A DNA stretch of 64,000 bases from Micromonospora aurantiaca ATCC 27029. GTDB taxonomy: Bacteria; Actinomycetota; Actinomycetes; Mycobacteriales; Micromonosporaceae. A program made the translations under genes and the position numbers. Below are positions 16,139-25,645 of the stretch, one piece after another; positions within the stretch are counted from its first letter, which is position 1, and each line of letters starts with the position of its first letter. A model generated the notes under the pieces. It did not search any database. It was not told the origin of the DNA and saw only the letters and a program-made list of their open reading frames with translations. The DNA lies in the NCBI RefSeq assembly GCF_000145235.1, contig NC_014391.1:3418001-3482000 (forward strand), read 5' to 3'.

Positions 16139-17254
16139 ATGAGCGGCGTACGAGTACTGGTCGGAACGCGCAAGGGCGCGTTCATCCTGACCTCGGACGG
16201 CAAGCGCGACGACTGGACCGTCGACGGGCCGCACTTCGGCGGCTGGGAGATCTACCACCTGACAGGTTCGCCTGTCGAACCGGACCGGCTGTACGCGTCC
16301 CAGTCCGGCGGCTGGTTCGGGCAGCTGATCCAGCGCTCGGACGACGGCGGCCGGACCTGGACGACGGTCGGCAACGACTTCGCCTACAGCGGCGAGGTGG
16401 GGCAGCACCTCTGGTACGACGGCACTCCGCGGCCGTGGGAGTTCAAGCGGATCTGGCACCTGGAGCCCTCCCGCCACGACCCCGACACCGTGTACGCGGG
16501 CGGCGAGGACGCCGCCCTCTACCTGTCCACCGACGGCGGCCAGAAGTGGTCCGAGCTGACCGCCCTGCGACAGCACCCGACCGGCCCGTCCTGGCAGCCC
16601 GGCGCGGGCGGGATGTGCCTGCACACGATCCTGCTCGACCCGGCCGACCGGGACCGGATCTACGTCGCGATCTCGGCGGCGGGCGCGTTCCGCAGCGACG
16701 ACGCCGGCGCGAGCTGGCTGCCGATCAACAAGGGGTTGCGCTCGGGCGAGATCCCGGACACCGACTCCGAGGTGGGGCACTGCGTGCACCGGCTCGCCCA
16801 GCATCCGTCCCGGCCGGACACGCTGTTCATGCAGAAGCACTGGGACGTCATGCGCACCGACGACGCCGGCGCGAACTGGCGGGAGGTCAGCGGCGACCTG
16901 CCGACGGACTTCGGCTTCCCGATCGCGGTGCACGCGCACGAGCCGGAGACGGTCTACGTGGTGCCGATCACCAGCGACTCGCTGCACTACCCGCCGGAGG
17001 GCAAACTGCGCGTCTACCGCAGCCGTACCGGCGGTGAGCACTGGGAACCGCTGACCGAAGGGCTGCCGCAGTCGCACTGCTACGTCAACGTGCTGCGCGA
17101 CGCGATGGCCGTCGACACGCTCGACCCGTGCGGCGTCTACTTCGGCACCACGGGCGGTCAGGTCTACCACTCGGCCGACGGCGGCGACACGTGGGCGCCG
17201 ATCGTGCGGGACCTGCCGGGCGTGCTCTCGGTCGAGGTCCAGGTGCTGCCGTGA
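16139..17254 (+). CDS. BNR/sialidase-like beta-propeller protein
   Basis: A 371-residue protein with repeated Asp-box motifs of the sialidase type: [65 protein letters not shown] and [13 protein letters not shown], giving a six-bladed or similar propeller. There is no signal peptide, so it is cytoplasmic, unlike true secreted sialidases, and no catalytic set was identified. A GAGAGGA site precedes ATG 16139. The stop overlaps the next gene as GTGA, coupling it to a MoaD/ThiS-like protein. Confidence 0.8.
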   Translation: MSGVRVLVGTRKGAFILTSDGKRDDWTVDGPHFGGWEIYHLTGSPVEPDRLYASQSGGWFGQLIQRSDDGGRTWTTVGNDFAYSGEVGQHLWYDGTPRPWEFKRIWHLEPSRHDPDTVYAGGEDAALYLSTDGGQKWSELTALRQHPTGPSWQPGAGGMCLHTILLDPADRDRIYVAISAAGAFRSDDAGASWLPINKGLRSGEIPDTDSEVGHCVHRLAQHPSRPDTLFMQKHWDVMRTDDAGANWREVSGDLPTDFGFPIAVHAHEPETVYVVPITSDSLHYPPEGKLRVYRSRTGGEHWEPLTEGLPQSHCYVNVLRDAMAVDTLDPCGVYFGTTGGQVYHSADGGDTWAPIVRDLPGVLSVEVQVLP

Positions 17255-17547
17255 TCCGGGTGGTGCTGCCGGCGCACCTGAAGAACCTGGCGCACGTCAC
17301 CGGCGAGGTCCGCGTCGAGGTGGCCGGGCCGCCCACCCAGCGGGAGGTGCTCGACGCGCTGGAGACCGCGTACCCGATGCTGCTCGGCACGATCCGCGAC
17401 CGGCACAGCGGGAAGCGCCGGCCGTTCGTCCGCTTCTACGCCTGCGAGCTGGACCTCTCCAATGAGTCCCCGGACGACCCGTTGCCGGAGGAGGTGGTCG
17501 CCGGCAAGGAGCCGTTCATCGTGCTCGGCGCGATGGCGGGCGGTTGA
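17251..17547 (+). CDS. MoaD/ThiS-like ubiquitin-fold sulfur carrier
   Basis: A 98-residue beta-grasp protein beginning [13 protein letters not shown], with [20 protein letters not shown] in the helix and strand region and a C-terminus of IVLGAMAGG. The terminal Gly-Gly is what sulfur carriers and small ubiquitin-like modifiers need for adenylation and thiocarboxylate formation. GTG 17251 overlaps the propeller gene stop. No MoaE, ThiF/MoeB or cysteine desulfurase lies nearby, so the partner activating enzyme is elsewhere. The tight link to a BNR propeller is notable. Confidence 0.8.
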   Translation: MIRVVLPAHLKNLAHVTGEVRVEVAGPPTQREVLDALETAYPMLLGTIRDRHSGKRRPFVRFYACELDLSNESPDDPLPEEVVAGKEPFIVLGAMAGG

Positions 17548-17613
17548 GCGGCACGGCCGGTGGTCGAACGGCACGGCCGGGAACCGTGCTCGTCACCGCC
17601 ACGTCTGACCGGC

Positions 17614-19563
17614 ATGACCCGTCACGGATCCCGGACGTTTGGATGGACGATGGCCGCCGCGCTGGCTCTCGCCGGCTGCACCGCGTCACCGCCGGCCGCC
17701 GACCCGCCGCCCACCGGGCGGGTCGTACCGGCCGGCGGGCTGCGGCTGGTGGCTTTCGACGGCTGCGACGAGGCGCTGCGGCAGCTCCGCACGGCCGCGA
17801 AGGCGGCGGTCGGCCCGTGGGGTTTCGGCCCGGACGTACGCATGCAGTTCAGCGCGGAACGGGCGGCGGTCGGCGGCGCCGCCAAGGACGCGGCGTCGGC
17901 GTCCACGCCCGACTTCTCCGGCACCAACGTGCACGAGGCCGGCGTGGACGAACCGGACCTGGTCAAGACCGACGGGCGGCGGATCGTCACGGTCAGCCGG
18001 GGCGTGCTGTCGGTGGTCGATCCGGCGAGCCGCCGCGTGACCGGCCGGCTGGCGCTCGACCGCGATGCCGAGCGGTTCTCCGGCGACGAGGGGAGCCTGC
18101 TGCTGCACGGTGACCGGGCGCTCGTGCTGCTGCACGCCGGACGGACCGTCAAGGGCCCCGTACCGGACGGGCAGACGCGCCCGGGCGCGACCCCGCAGGC
18201 CCGGCTCGTCCTGGTGGACCTCGCCGGACCGCCCCGGGTGGTGGGGGAGTACCGGATGGACGGTCTCCTGGTCGACGCCCGGCAGTCCGGCGGGACCGCC
18301 CGTGTGGTGATCCGGTCCGCGCCCCGGCTCGACTTCCCGTACCCGTCCGGTCGCCGGACCGACGCCCAGCGGATCGCCGCCAACCGGGCGGTCATCGACA
18401 AGGCCACGCTCGACGACTGGCTGCCCCGCTACGAGATCCGCGACAGCGTCCGGACCGTCGGCACGGGGCGGGTCGGCTGCGACCGGGTCAACCGTCCGGC
18501 CGGATTCTCCGGCGCGTCGATGGTGACGGTGCTCAGCTTCGACCTGGGCGCGGCTGCGCTCGGTGCCGGTGACCCGGTCACCGTGGTCGCCGACGGCGAC
18601 ACCGTCTACAGCAACGGCGCACGCCTCTACGTCGCCAACGACCACCGCTGGCGGATGTGGCGGGGCGGACCGTCCGGGGCACGTGACACCAGCACCGAGA
18701 TCTACCAGTTCGACACCGCGGCGGGCACACCACGCTTCGTCGCCGCCGGGTCCGTGCCCGGCTGGCTGATCAACCAGTACGCGCTGTCCGAGTGGGACGG
18801 TCACCTCCGGGTGGCGACCACGACGGGTGACACCTGGGGGCGCGGCACGTCCTCGCAGTCCGGCGTCTACGTGCTGCGCGCCGACGGTGCCACGCTGAAG
18901 CGGGTCGGCGCGGTGACCGGCCTGGGCAAGGGCGAGCGGATCTTCGCGGTGCGGTTCGTCGGCGGCACCGGGTACGTGGTCACGTTCCGGCAGACCGACC
19001 CGCTGTACGGCGTGGACCTGCGCGATCCGGCCGCGCCCCGGGTCACCGGCGAGTTGAAGATCAACGGGTACTCGGCGTACCTGCACCCGGCCGGCGACGG
19101 CCGCCTGATCGGGGTCGGGCAGGACGCGACGGACCGGGGACGGGTGACGGGCACCCAGGTGTCGCTGTTCGACGTGGCCGACCCGGCCCGTCCGGCGCGC
19201 ATCGCCCAGCACCACGTCCCGGGCGGCTGGTCCGAGGCGGAGCACGACCCGCACGCGTTCCTGTACTGGGAGCCCGAGCGCCTGGTGGTGCTCCCGGTGC
19301 GGCAGCCGGGCGTGGTCACCGACCGCGCCGACGGCACCAGGCGCCCGCCGTCCGGCGGTGTGCTGGCGCTGCGCATCGGCGACAAGGGCTTCACAGCGGC
19401 CGGTGCCGTCGACCACCCGGGCGTCCTGGCCGACGGCGGCGAGTGGGCGCCGATCCGCCGCTCGCTGATGATCGACGGTGTGCTCTGGACGGTCTCCGAC
19501 GCCGGTCTCAAGGCGACCGCCCTGTCCGGCATGACCACCCTGGGCTGGGTGCCGCTGACCTGA
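17614..19563 (+). CDS. Beta-propeller-domain lipoprotein (PF09826-type)
   Basis: A 649-residue exported protein. Residues 1-22 form a lipoprotein signal with lipobox LAGC, so Cys22 should be lipidated and the protein anchored outside the membrane. The body matches the secreted beta-propeller family: FSGTNVHEAGVDEPDLVKTDG (about residues 105-125), repeated strands with SVVDPASRRVTG, and later GTGYVVTFRQTDPLYGVDL and KINGYSAYLHP, characteristic of the family. The function is unknown, probably a cell-surface scaffold. I chose ATG 17614 over upstream in-frame starts because it begins the signal peptide exactly. Confidence 0.85.
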   Translation: MTRHGSRTFGWTMAAALALAGCTASPPAADPPPTGRVVPAGGLRLVAFDGCDEALRQLRTAAKAAVGPWGFGPDVRMQFSAERAAVGGAAKDAASASTPDFSGTNVHEAGVDEPDLVKTDGRRIVTVSRGVLSVVDPASRRVTGRLALDRDAERFSGDEGSLLLHGDRALVLLHAGRTVKGPVPDGQTRPGATPQARLVLVDLAGPPRVVGEYRMDGLLVDARQSGGTARVVIRSAPRLDFPYPSGRRTDAQRIAANRAVIDKATLDDWLPRYEIRDSVRTVGTGRVGCDRVNRPAGFSGASMVTVLSFDLGAAALGAGDPVTVVADGDTVYSNGARLYVANDHRWRMWRGGPSGARDTSTEIYQFDTAAGTPRFVAAGSVPGWLINQYALSEWDGHLRVATTTGDTWGRGTSSQSGVYVLRADGATLKRVGAVTGLGKGERIFAVRFVGGTGYVVTFRQTDPLYGVDLRDPAAPRVTGELKINGYSAYLHPAGDGRLIGVGQDATDRGRVTGTQVSLFDVADPARPARIAQHHVPGGWSEAEHDPHAFLYWEPERLVVLPVRQPGVVTDRADGTRRPPSGGVLALRIGDKGFTAAGAVDHPGVLADGGEWAPIRRSLMIDGVLWTVSDAGLKATALSGMTTLGWVPLT

Positions 19564-19669
19564 CAACGACGGAGGAGGAAACCCGCCGCCGACGGACGGA
19601 ACCGCCGGCCTGACGTCGACCCGGGGAAAACCCGTCGCGACGGCGGGCGCCGTCCCGGATGATCGGGCC

Positions 19670-20095
19670 GTGCGCATCCGGCTGCGGCGACTGTGGATCG
19701 ACGGGCGCGCCTTCACCTGGCGGGCGGAGATCCGCGAGGTACGGGGCGACACGGACTGCCACCGCTGCATCCGGCTCCGGATCTGGGGCGGCGGGAAGAC
19801 GGGCCAGGCGCTCCAGGCAGATCTGCTGTCGACCACCTGGGGGACGCGCTGGTCGCCCTGTGCCGTCGACGACGCCTACCCGACCTCGGCCGACGTACGC
19901 GCCGTCATCGAGTACGCCCTGCGGCACGGATGGCAGCCCGATCGGCGCGGCGGCACGTACCGGCTCGCCGAGCGGGAGCACGCGGCCCGGTTCCGGTTGC
20001 CCGGATTCCTGCTCACCGACCGGCTGCGTGGACCGGAGGGCGGTGACCCGACGCGGCGCGTCGTGTCGGCGTGGGCCGCCGCGGACAGCGACTGA
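19670..20095 (+). CDS. Conserved-looking hypothetical protein
   Basis: A 141-residue soluble protein starting MRIRLRRLWIDGRAFTWRAE and ending VVSAWAAADSD. It has a beta-rich N-terminus (IRLRIWGGGKTGQALQADL) and a helix with TSADVRAVIEYALRHGW, resembling small actinobacterial proteins of unknown role. GTG 19670 is the start. It stands alone before a strong bidirectional terminator. No enzyme motif is visible. Confidence 0.65.
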   Translation: MRIRLRRLWIDGRAFTWRAEIREVRGDTDCHRCIRLRIWGGGKTGQALQADLLSTTWGTRWSPCAVDDAYPTSADVRAVIEYALRHGWQPDRRGGTYRLAEREHAARFRLPGFLLTDRLRGPEGGDPTRRVVSAWAAADSD

Positions 20096-20097
20096 CC

Positions 20098-20134
20098 GGA
20101 CCTCGCCGCGCGCTGTGGGCGCGCGACGAGGTCC
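20098..20134. terminator. Bidirectional stem-loop terminator
   Basis: GGACCTCGCCGCGCGC pairs with GCGCGCGACGAGGTCC with one mismatch around a short TGTG-type loop. It starts 2 bases after the stop of the hypothetical gene and 6 bases before the stop of the leftward ABC permease operon, so it can end transcription from both sides. Confidence 0.8.
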
Positions 20135-20140
20135 GGCACG

Positions 20141-20755
20141 TCACTGTTCCAGCGCCGCCTCGGCGGCCGCGACCTGCGGTCCCACCCGCAGCGCGTACGC
20201 GACGACGCCGCCGAGGAGGAACGTCGTGGCGGTGACCGCGGCGATCCGGTTGCCCGGCTCCTGCGCCATCCACAGCGCGACCTGCCGCCACTCCGGTCCG
20301 CCCGGTGCGGCCAGGAAAGCCCCCAGCGCGGCCCAGGCGGTCGGCACCTGCCAGGCGGCCCGCGCGCCGGCGAGCGCGGCCCCGAGTCCGACCAGCCCGG
20401 TCAGCCCGGCCGTGTTGCGGGCCAGCACGGACAGTGGCCCGAAGTCGGCGCCGAGCATGCGGGCGGCGGCCAGCAGCCCGACCACCGCCGCGCCGTACGC
20501 GAGCAGGTGCCCGGCCCGGCGCGGCGCCCAGGACCACGCGGCGGTCCGCTCCAGCGCCGGGTCGGTGCCGGCGAGCGTCGGCCCGAGCGGTGCCACCGCC
20601 ATCGCGGTGGTGAGCACGGCGAGGCCGGCGGGCACCTCGGGACGGTCGGTGAAAGCGGACCAGGCGGCGGTCATCACCGCGACGGCGACTGCCGATCCGG
20701 CCAGGGCGGCGGGTAGCCGGCGGGACCGCACGTACAGCGGCAGCCAGCGGGTCAC
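20141..20755 (-). CDS. Membrane protein, last gene of the ABC operon
   Basis: A 204-residue protein with about six hydrophobic helices from residue 14 onward (AALAGSAVAVAVMTAAWSAF, LLAYGAAVVGLLAAARML and others). No nucleotide-binding motif is present. GTG at 20753-20755 overlaps the previous gene's stop as GTGA. It probably forms the membrane part of the transporter together with the gene before it. No specific family was recognised. Confidence 0.65.
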   Translation of the reverse strand: MTRWLPLYVRSRRLPAALAGSAVAVAVMTAAWSAFTDRPEVPAGLAVLTTAMAVAPLGPTLAGTDPALERTAAWSWAPRRAGHLLAYGAAVVGLLAAARMLGADFGPLSVLARNTAGLTGLVGLGAALAGARAAWQVPTAWAALGAFLAAPGGPEWRQVALWMAQEPGNRIAAVTATTFLLGGVVAYALRVGPQVAAAEAALEQ

Positions 20756-22101
20756 GGCGCGGCCCGGCCGGTGAGCGCCGGCATCAGGTCCGGCTCGCAC
20801 CGCGCGGCCGCGTCCCGCAGCGCGGTGACCCGCCGCAACTGCTCCGGCTCGGGCAGCGCGCGCAGTTGCCGCACCCCGGCCCGGATCTCCTCCTGCTGCT
20901 CGTCGGCGTACCGGTATCCGGTCCAGGAGTCCCACAGCCGCACGGTGTCGGTGTCCAGCAGCCAGGCCGCGACGATCGCCGGGGCGATGTCGTCGCCGCT
21001 GCGCCCGCAACCGGACCACCGGGTGCCGCCGCCCATGGCGATGCGCTCGGCCACGTCCGCGGCCCGGCCGGTGTCCGGATCGACCTCCAGGTGGAACTGC
21101 ACGGTGCCGGGTGTGGGCTTGGGCCGGTGCCACTGCTCGCTGTCGTTGCTGCCGATGGTGTCCAGCCGCAGTTCCACCGCGCGGGTCGGCGCGTTCGGCA
21201 GCTTCGCCAGCGCGTGCAGCCCTCGGCGGGCCTCGGTGGTGACCTCGGGCAGCAGGTGCGCGTTGACGGCGGTGACGCACACCTGCGGCGTGCCGTCGGC
21301 GCAGACGTAGCGGCGCGCTTCCGCATCGAGCTGCCAGATGCCGGCGGGGCCCGGTACGCCGATCAGCAGGAGAACCGCCACACCACCGGCGAGGCTCGCC
21401 GCCGCGCCGGCCCTGGTCAGCCAGGATTTGCCTGCCGCCAGCAGCAGGCCGGCCAGGACCAGCCCGGCGCCCAGCACGAGGCGGCTCAGCAGCAGCCGGT
21501 CGGACAGCGTCTCCCACGGGGTGTCCGGCGGCCAGGAGATCATGAGGGACGCGTTCGTCAGCCGGCTGCCCGTACCGCCGAGCATGGCCGTGCCCTCCTG
21601 TGCGACCAGACCGGCGGCGGCCAGCAGCGGCGGCAGCAGCGGTGAGGACCACAGCCGGCCGACCGCCACGCCGACCCAGGCCGCGCCCACCAGCACCAGC
21701 ACGTCGATCAGGGGCCCGGCGAGTCCGCGTACGCCGAGGTGGGCGCCGCCGGAGGCGACCACCGCCGCGCTGGCGGCGAGCACGAGCAGGTGCGCGGCCG
21801 CGACGGCGACGCCGAGCGCTGCCATCGCTGGTAGCGCGCGCTGCCAGCGGGGCCGGCCGGTGCTGTTCATCAGTTCCTCGGCGCGGGTACGCCGGTCCCG
21901 GCGGCCCAGCACCGCGCCACCGGCGAGCGCGAGCGGCATCAGGAAGAACACGTCGGAGGCGTGCACGTAGCCCAGCCGCAGCCACTGTCCCTGCCAGAAG
22001 CTGTACATGCTGGCGGTGCCGAGGGCGCCGACGGCCAGCAGCAGCACCGCCACGGCCGGCGCGTTGGAGCGGCGCAGTTCGATGCGTACCTGTCTGATCA
22101 T
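20752..22101 (-). CDS. ABC-2-type membrane protein with extracytoplasmic domain
   Basis: A 449-residue protein. The N-terminal half has about seven hydrophobic helices. It then leaves the membrane near residue 265 with LLLIGVPGPAGIW, followed by a soluble region with a cysteine pair (VCADGTPQVCVTAV) and a peptidase- or receptor-like mixed alpha/beta part of about 180 residues. The gene is sandwiched by 1-bp and 4-bp overlaps with the ATPase and the last membrane gene, so it is surely part of the same complex. The exported substrate is unknown. Confidence 0.65.
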   Translation of the reverse strand: MIRQVRIELRRSNAPAVAVLLLAVGALGTASMYSFWQGQWLRLGYVHASDVFFLMPLALAGGAVLGRRDRRTRAEELMNSTGRPRWQRALPAMAALGVAVAAAHLLVLAASAAVVASGGAHLGVRGLAGPLIDVLVLVGAAWVGVAVGRLWSSPLLPPLLAAAGLVAQEGTAMLGGTGSRLTNASLMISWPPDTPWETLSDRLLLSRLVLGAGLVLAGLLLAAGKSWLTRAGAAASLAGGVAVLLLIGVPGPAGIWQLDAEARRYVCADGTPQVCVTAVNAHLLPEVTTEARRGLHALAKLPNAPTRAVELRLDTIGSNDSEQWHRPKPTPGTVQFHLEVDPDTGRAADVAERIAMGGGTRWSGCGRSGDDIAPAIVAAWLLDTDTVRLWDSWTGYRYADEQQEEIRAGVRQLRALPEPEQLRRVTALRDAAARCEPDLMPALTGRAAP

Positions 22102-22895
22102 CAGGCGCTCCGGTGCTGCTTGAGGAGGTGCGAGTAGCCGCGCTCGGCGGCGCTGTCGCCGACGCCGCCGGTCTCGCCGTGGCGGATCAGGTCGGCGGGC
22201 AGGCCCTGGAACACGCGGGTGCCGTGGTCCATCAGGATGACGTCGGAGCAGGCCGCCACCACGTCCTCCACCAGGTGGGTGGAGACCAGCACGCAGGCGT
22301 CCGCGCCGAGTTCCCGGATCAGCTCACGGAACTCGACCCGCTGTTCCGGGTCCAGGCCGACTGTCGGTTCGTCGAGCAGCAGCAGGTCCGGTTCGTTCAC
22401 GATCGCCTGGGCGATGCCGGCCCGGCGCAGCATGCCGCCGGACAGCGACTTGAGCTTGGCGTCGGCCCGGTCGGTGAGGCGTACCCGGTCGATGGCCTGC
22501 TGGGCCGCGCCCGGCACCGCCGACGCGGGCATCTCCCGCAGCCAGGCCACGTACTCGACGTACTCCCGGACGGTGAACCGGGGGTAGTAGCCGAACTGCT
22601 GCGGCAGGTAGCCGAGCCGGCGGCGCACCGGCCGCAGCTCACGGGACGCGGTGGCGTCCGCGCCGAGCAGCCGCAGCACGCCGTCGTGCGGCTTGACCAC
22701 TGTGGCGAGCGCACGCATCAGGGTGCTCTTGCCGGCGCCGTTCGGGCCGAGCAGCCCGTGCACGCCGGCACCGAGCGTCAGGCCCAGGTTGTCGACTGCG
22801 AGGTGCCGCCCGGCCTTCACCGACAGTCCCACCGCCTCGATCCGCCAGGCGTGCCGGGTCGGCGCCACCTCGTCGGCGCTCACTGCGCGTACCAA
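22101..22895 (-). CDS. ABC transporter ATP-binding protein
   Basis: A 264-residue ATPase. Walker A is GLLGPNGAGKSTLM (about residues 48-61), the Q-loop lies in YLPQQFGYYP, the signature is LKSLSGGMLRRAGIAQA, Walker B is DLLLLDEPTVGLDPEQ, and the H-loop is VLVSTHLVED. The start is a TTG at 22893-22895 with AAGGAG 6 bases upstream; a GTG five codons in is an alternative. It energises the two downstream membrane proteins. The sigma/anti-sigma pair upstream on the same strand may regulate it. Confidence 0.9.
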   Translation of the reverse strand: MVRAVSADEVAPTRHAWRIEAVGLSVKAGRHLAVDNLGLTLGAGVHGLLGPNGAGKSTLMRALATVVKPHDGVLRLLGADATASRELRPVRRRLGYLPQQFGYYPRFTVREYVEYVAWLREMPASAVPGAAQQAIDRVRLTDRADAKLKSLSGGMLRRAGIAQAIVNEPDLLLLDEPTVGLDPEQRVEFRELIRELGADACVLVSTHLVEDVVAACSDVILMDHGTRVFQGLPADLIRHGETGGVGDSAAERGYSHLLKQHRSA

Positions 22896-22970
22896 TGTCG
22901 TCTCCTTCTTCGGGCAGGGTCGGTCGCGGCACCGGACGGGCGCCGTGTCGTGGTGGTGCGGTTTTCGGGG

Positions 22971-23789
22971 TCAGCGCCAGGCGGCGGGCCGCCGCAGGTG
23001 TTCGGCGCGCAGCGTGGTCAGGAGGGTGAGCACGGCGGCGGCCGCCGCCCAGGCGGGCATGGTGGCGGGCCGGAGCAGGGCCTCGGTCGCGGCGGCGGCG
23101 CGGGCCGCGTCGGCGTCGCCGGTGAACGACACGGCCGCGACCACGGTGAGCCAGCCACCGCCGAGGACGGCGGCGGCCAGCGGCACGCCGACGCGGCTGC
23201 CGAGCAGCAGCGTCGCGGCGGTGAACGTCAGGCAGGGCAGCAGCCACAGCGCGGGGTTGCGGCCGACCGCCAGCCCGGCCACCGCGAGCACCGGCGCGAC
23301 CAGGAGCAGAACCGCGAGGGTACGGCGAAGCAGCAGTTCCAGCCCGGCGCGGGCGGTGCCGGCGATCACCTCCCAGTTCGGGTTGGCGCGGCGGGACCAG
23401 GCCACCGCGAGCCCTGCGAGCGGTGCCACAGGTGCCAGCAGCAGCACCGCCGAGGGCTGCTCCGGGTAGTTGCGGTCCAGCAGCACCGCGGCGAGGATCG
23501 CCGTGCACGTCATGGCCGCCCACGCCAGCAGCGACCAGTCGGTCCAGCGCAGCCACCACTGTCGCAGCGGGCGCCGGCGCACCGGTCGTGGCCCGGTGCG
23601 GGCCTGTTCCAGGATCGCCTCCCGGGCGTCGCCGAGCAGGGCGCGCAGTGGCGGGGCGGCCAGCTCGCCGAGCCGGTCGCGGCACTCGGCGCAACCCTCC
23701 AGGTGCACCTCGATCGTCCAGGTGGCGGCGTCGTCGGGGCTGCCCGCCGCGTACGCGGCCAGTGCCGGCGGGGGAACGTGAGCGGTCAT
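22971..23789 (-). CDS. Zinc-finger anti-sigma-like membrane protein
   Basis: A 272-residue protein. The zinc motif HLEGCAEC (H-x3-C-x2-C) lies near residues 29-36, followed by a linker and about six to seven hydrophobic helices from residue 85 to the C-terminus. It starts at ATG 23787-23789, overlapping the stop of the upstream ECF sigma gene as ATGA, the standard sigma/anti-sigma layout. It should hold that sigma factor inactive at the membrane until a signal arrives. Confidence 0.8.
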   Translation of the reverse strand: MTAHVPPPALAAYAAGSPDDAATWTIEVHLEGCAECRDRLGELAAPPLRALLGDAREAILEQARTGPRPVRRRPLRQWWLRWTDWSLLAWAAMTCTAILAAVLLDRNYPEQPSAVLLLAPVAPLAGLAVAWSRRANPNWEVIAGTARAGLELLLRRTLAVLLLVAPVLAVAGLAVGRNPALWLLPCLTFTAATLLLGSRVGVPLAAAVLGGGWLTVVAAVSFTGDADAARAAAATEALLRPATMPAWAAAAAVLTLLTTLRAEHLRRPAAWR

Positions 23790-24370
23790 GCCAGTGCCTC
23801 CCGTAGGGCGTTGCGGGCACGCCGCGCCCGGCTCTTCACGGTGCCCTCGGGCACCCCCAGCAGGACGGAGGTCTCCCGGACGGTCAGCCCGTCCAGGACC
23901 ATGGCGGCGAGCACCGCCCGCAGCTCCGGTGCGAGGGCGTCCAGCGCGGCGCCCACCTCCGAGCCGAACGACCCGGCGAGCGCCTCGTCCTCGGCGGCCG
24001 GCGCGCTGCGGACCGGAAGCACGTCGGTCGGCACCTCCTGCACCCGGGCGCGGCGGCGCAGCGCGTCGACCAGGCGCCGGGCCGCGATCGTCCAGATCCA
24101 TCCGGCGGCCGAGCCACCCGGCGCGTCCGCGCCGCCGGAGGGCCGGATCCCGCTGAACGAGCCGGCGGCCCGCCACACAGTCAGGTACGTGTCCTGGAGG
24201 ACCTCGGCGACGATGCCGTCGTCCGCGCACCGCCGCCGCAGCCGGATCGCGAGCCACGGCGACGTACGCCGGTACAGCTCGTCGAACGCGTCCAGGTCGG
24301 CGCGCGCGACCCGCCGCAGCAGCCGCTCCTCGTCCTGTCGACTTCCTCCCACGCTCAGTTGGTCGTTCAC
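23786..24370 (-). CDS. ECF-family RNA polymerase sigma factor
   Basis: A 194-residue sigma factor with region 2 containing DAFDELYRRTSPWLAIRLRRR and VAEVLQDTYLTVWRAAGSF, and region 4 containing DGLTVRETSVLLGVPEGTVKSRARRARNALR. A Gly/Ala-rich insert (GGADAPGGSAAG) lies between regions 2.2 and 2.4, and the start is GTG 24368-24370. It is first in a leftward set with its anti-sigma and an ABC transporter, so it may activate its own operon. No promoter could be assigned with confidence in the 64 bases upstream. Confidence 0.9.
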   Translation of the reverse strand: MNDQLSVGGSRQDEERLLRRVARADLDAFDELYRRTSPWLAIRLRRRCADDGIVAEVLQDTYLTVWRAAGSFSGIRPSGGADAPGGSAAGWIWTIAARRLVDALRRRARVQEVPTDVLPVRSAPAAEDEALAGSFGSEVGAALDALAPELRAVLAAMVLDGLTVRETSVLLGVPEGTVKSRARRARNALREALA

Positions 24371-24434
24371 GGCAACTCCGACGGATCACGGCGCGGCGTG
24401 ACCTGGGTCACACCGCGCCGTGAGGGGCCGTCAG

Positions 24435-25601
24435 TCATTCCGCTGCGGCGAACGGTCCCTTCGGGCCGAACGCCAGCGCGGCGAACCGCTCGCCGATGCG
24501 GCGGTCGGCGGCCGGGTCGGGGTGCAGCTCGTCGGGCAGCGGCAGGGCGGCGTAGTCGGCCTCGCCGTACAGCTCCAACCCGTCGAGGTAGTGCAGGTTC
24601 GGGTCGGCGCCGGACCGGGACGCCACGATCCGGGCCAGCTCGGCGCGGATGACGCGCAGCGTGAGCCGGCCGGTGGCCACCTCGGCCGGGTCGCCGGTGG
24701 CCCGGAACCGGACCTTCCCGTCGACGAACTCGACCGCGCCCGGGCCGGGCGTGTCCTCCTGGATCGGGCACAGGACCGACGACACGACCAGCAGCGGCGT
24801 GTGCGGATGTCCCTCCCGGATCGTGTCCAGGAAGCCGTGCACGGCGGGGCCGAACGCGCGCAGCCGCATCAGGTCGCTGTTCACCACGTTGATGCCGATC
24901 TTGACGCTGATCACGTCGGCCGGGGTGTCGCGCATCGCGCGGGCGGTGAACGGGTCGAGCAGCGCGCTGCCGCTGAACCCCAGGTTGACCAGCTCCACGC
25001 CGGCGAGCGTGGCGGCCACGGCCGGCCAGGTGCCGGTGGGGCTCTCCGCGTCCGAGCCGTGGCTGATCGAGCTGCCGTGGTGCAGCCACACCCGGCGGCC
25101 ACCCGTGTCGGCCGGCTCGACCGGCGCGTCCGTGCGCAGCGCCACCAGCTCGGTGATCTCCCGGTGCGGCAGCCAGATCACCACCTCCTTGTCGGCGGCG
25201 GGCAGGTCGGTGAAGCGCACCGTGCCGACCGGACCCGGCTCGACGCCGGACGTGCCGGCGGCCAGGTCGATGGTGAGCACCTTGCCGCCGTCGGCGGTGG
25301 CCTGACCGGCGAGACGGCCGTCGACGACCAGGTCGTAGCGGCCGTCTGGACGCGGGCCGGTGCCCCGGTAGACCATCCTCGTGGGCAGCACGTCCAGCTC
25401 CACGACTGTGGCGCGGGTACGGAACACCAGCCGTACGCCCGACGGCATCGCTTCGGCCATCGTCAGCTGCGGGTCGGTGTTCTGTGCCCGGGCCCACGCG
25501 GGCAGCCGGTGCGGCAGCACCCCGTCCGCTGTCTGTTCCAGGTCGAGCGCGCCGCGCAGCAGGTCGGTGGTGATCGGGGTGGTGATGTGCGGGGATGGCA
25601 T
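24435..25601 (-). CDS. SGNH/GDSL-type hydrolase
   Basis: A 388-residue enzyme without a signal peptide. Residues about 1-165 form a beta-rich accessory domain. The SGNH hydrolase follows with block I as VWLHHGSSISHGSD (nucleophile Ser near residue 178), then NLGFSGSAL, ISVKIGINVVN (block III Asn) and the C-terminal DELHPDPAAD carrying the catalytic Asp and His. Such proteins often remove acetyl groups from sugars. It lies downstream of the sugar-related operon on the same strand, 74 bases away with a hairpin between. Confidence 0.8.
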   Translation of the reverse strand: MPSPHITTPITTDLLRGALDLEQTADGVLPHRLPAWARAQNTDPQLTMAEAMPSGVRLVFRTRATVVELDVLPTRMVYRGTGPRPDGRYDLVVDGRLAGQATADGGKVLTIDLAAGTSGVEPGPVGTVRFTDLPAADKEVVIWLPHREITELVALRTDAPVEPADTGGRRVWLHHGSSISHGSDAESPTGTWPAVAATLAGVELVNLGFSGSALLDPFTARAMRDTPADVISVKIGINVVNSDLMRLRAFGPAVHGFLDTIREGHPHTPLLVVSSVLCPIQEDTPGPGAVEFVDGKVRFRATGDPAEVATGRLTLRVIRAELARIVASRSGADPNLHYLDGLELYGEADYAALPLPDELHPDPAADRRIGERFAALAFGPKGPFAAAE

Positions 25602-25645
25602 GATCCCGATCCTGCCCCCGGATCCCGGGGGGTGGCCACCTGATT

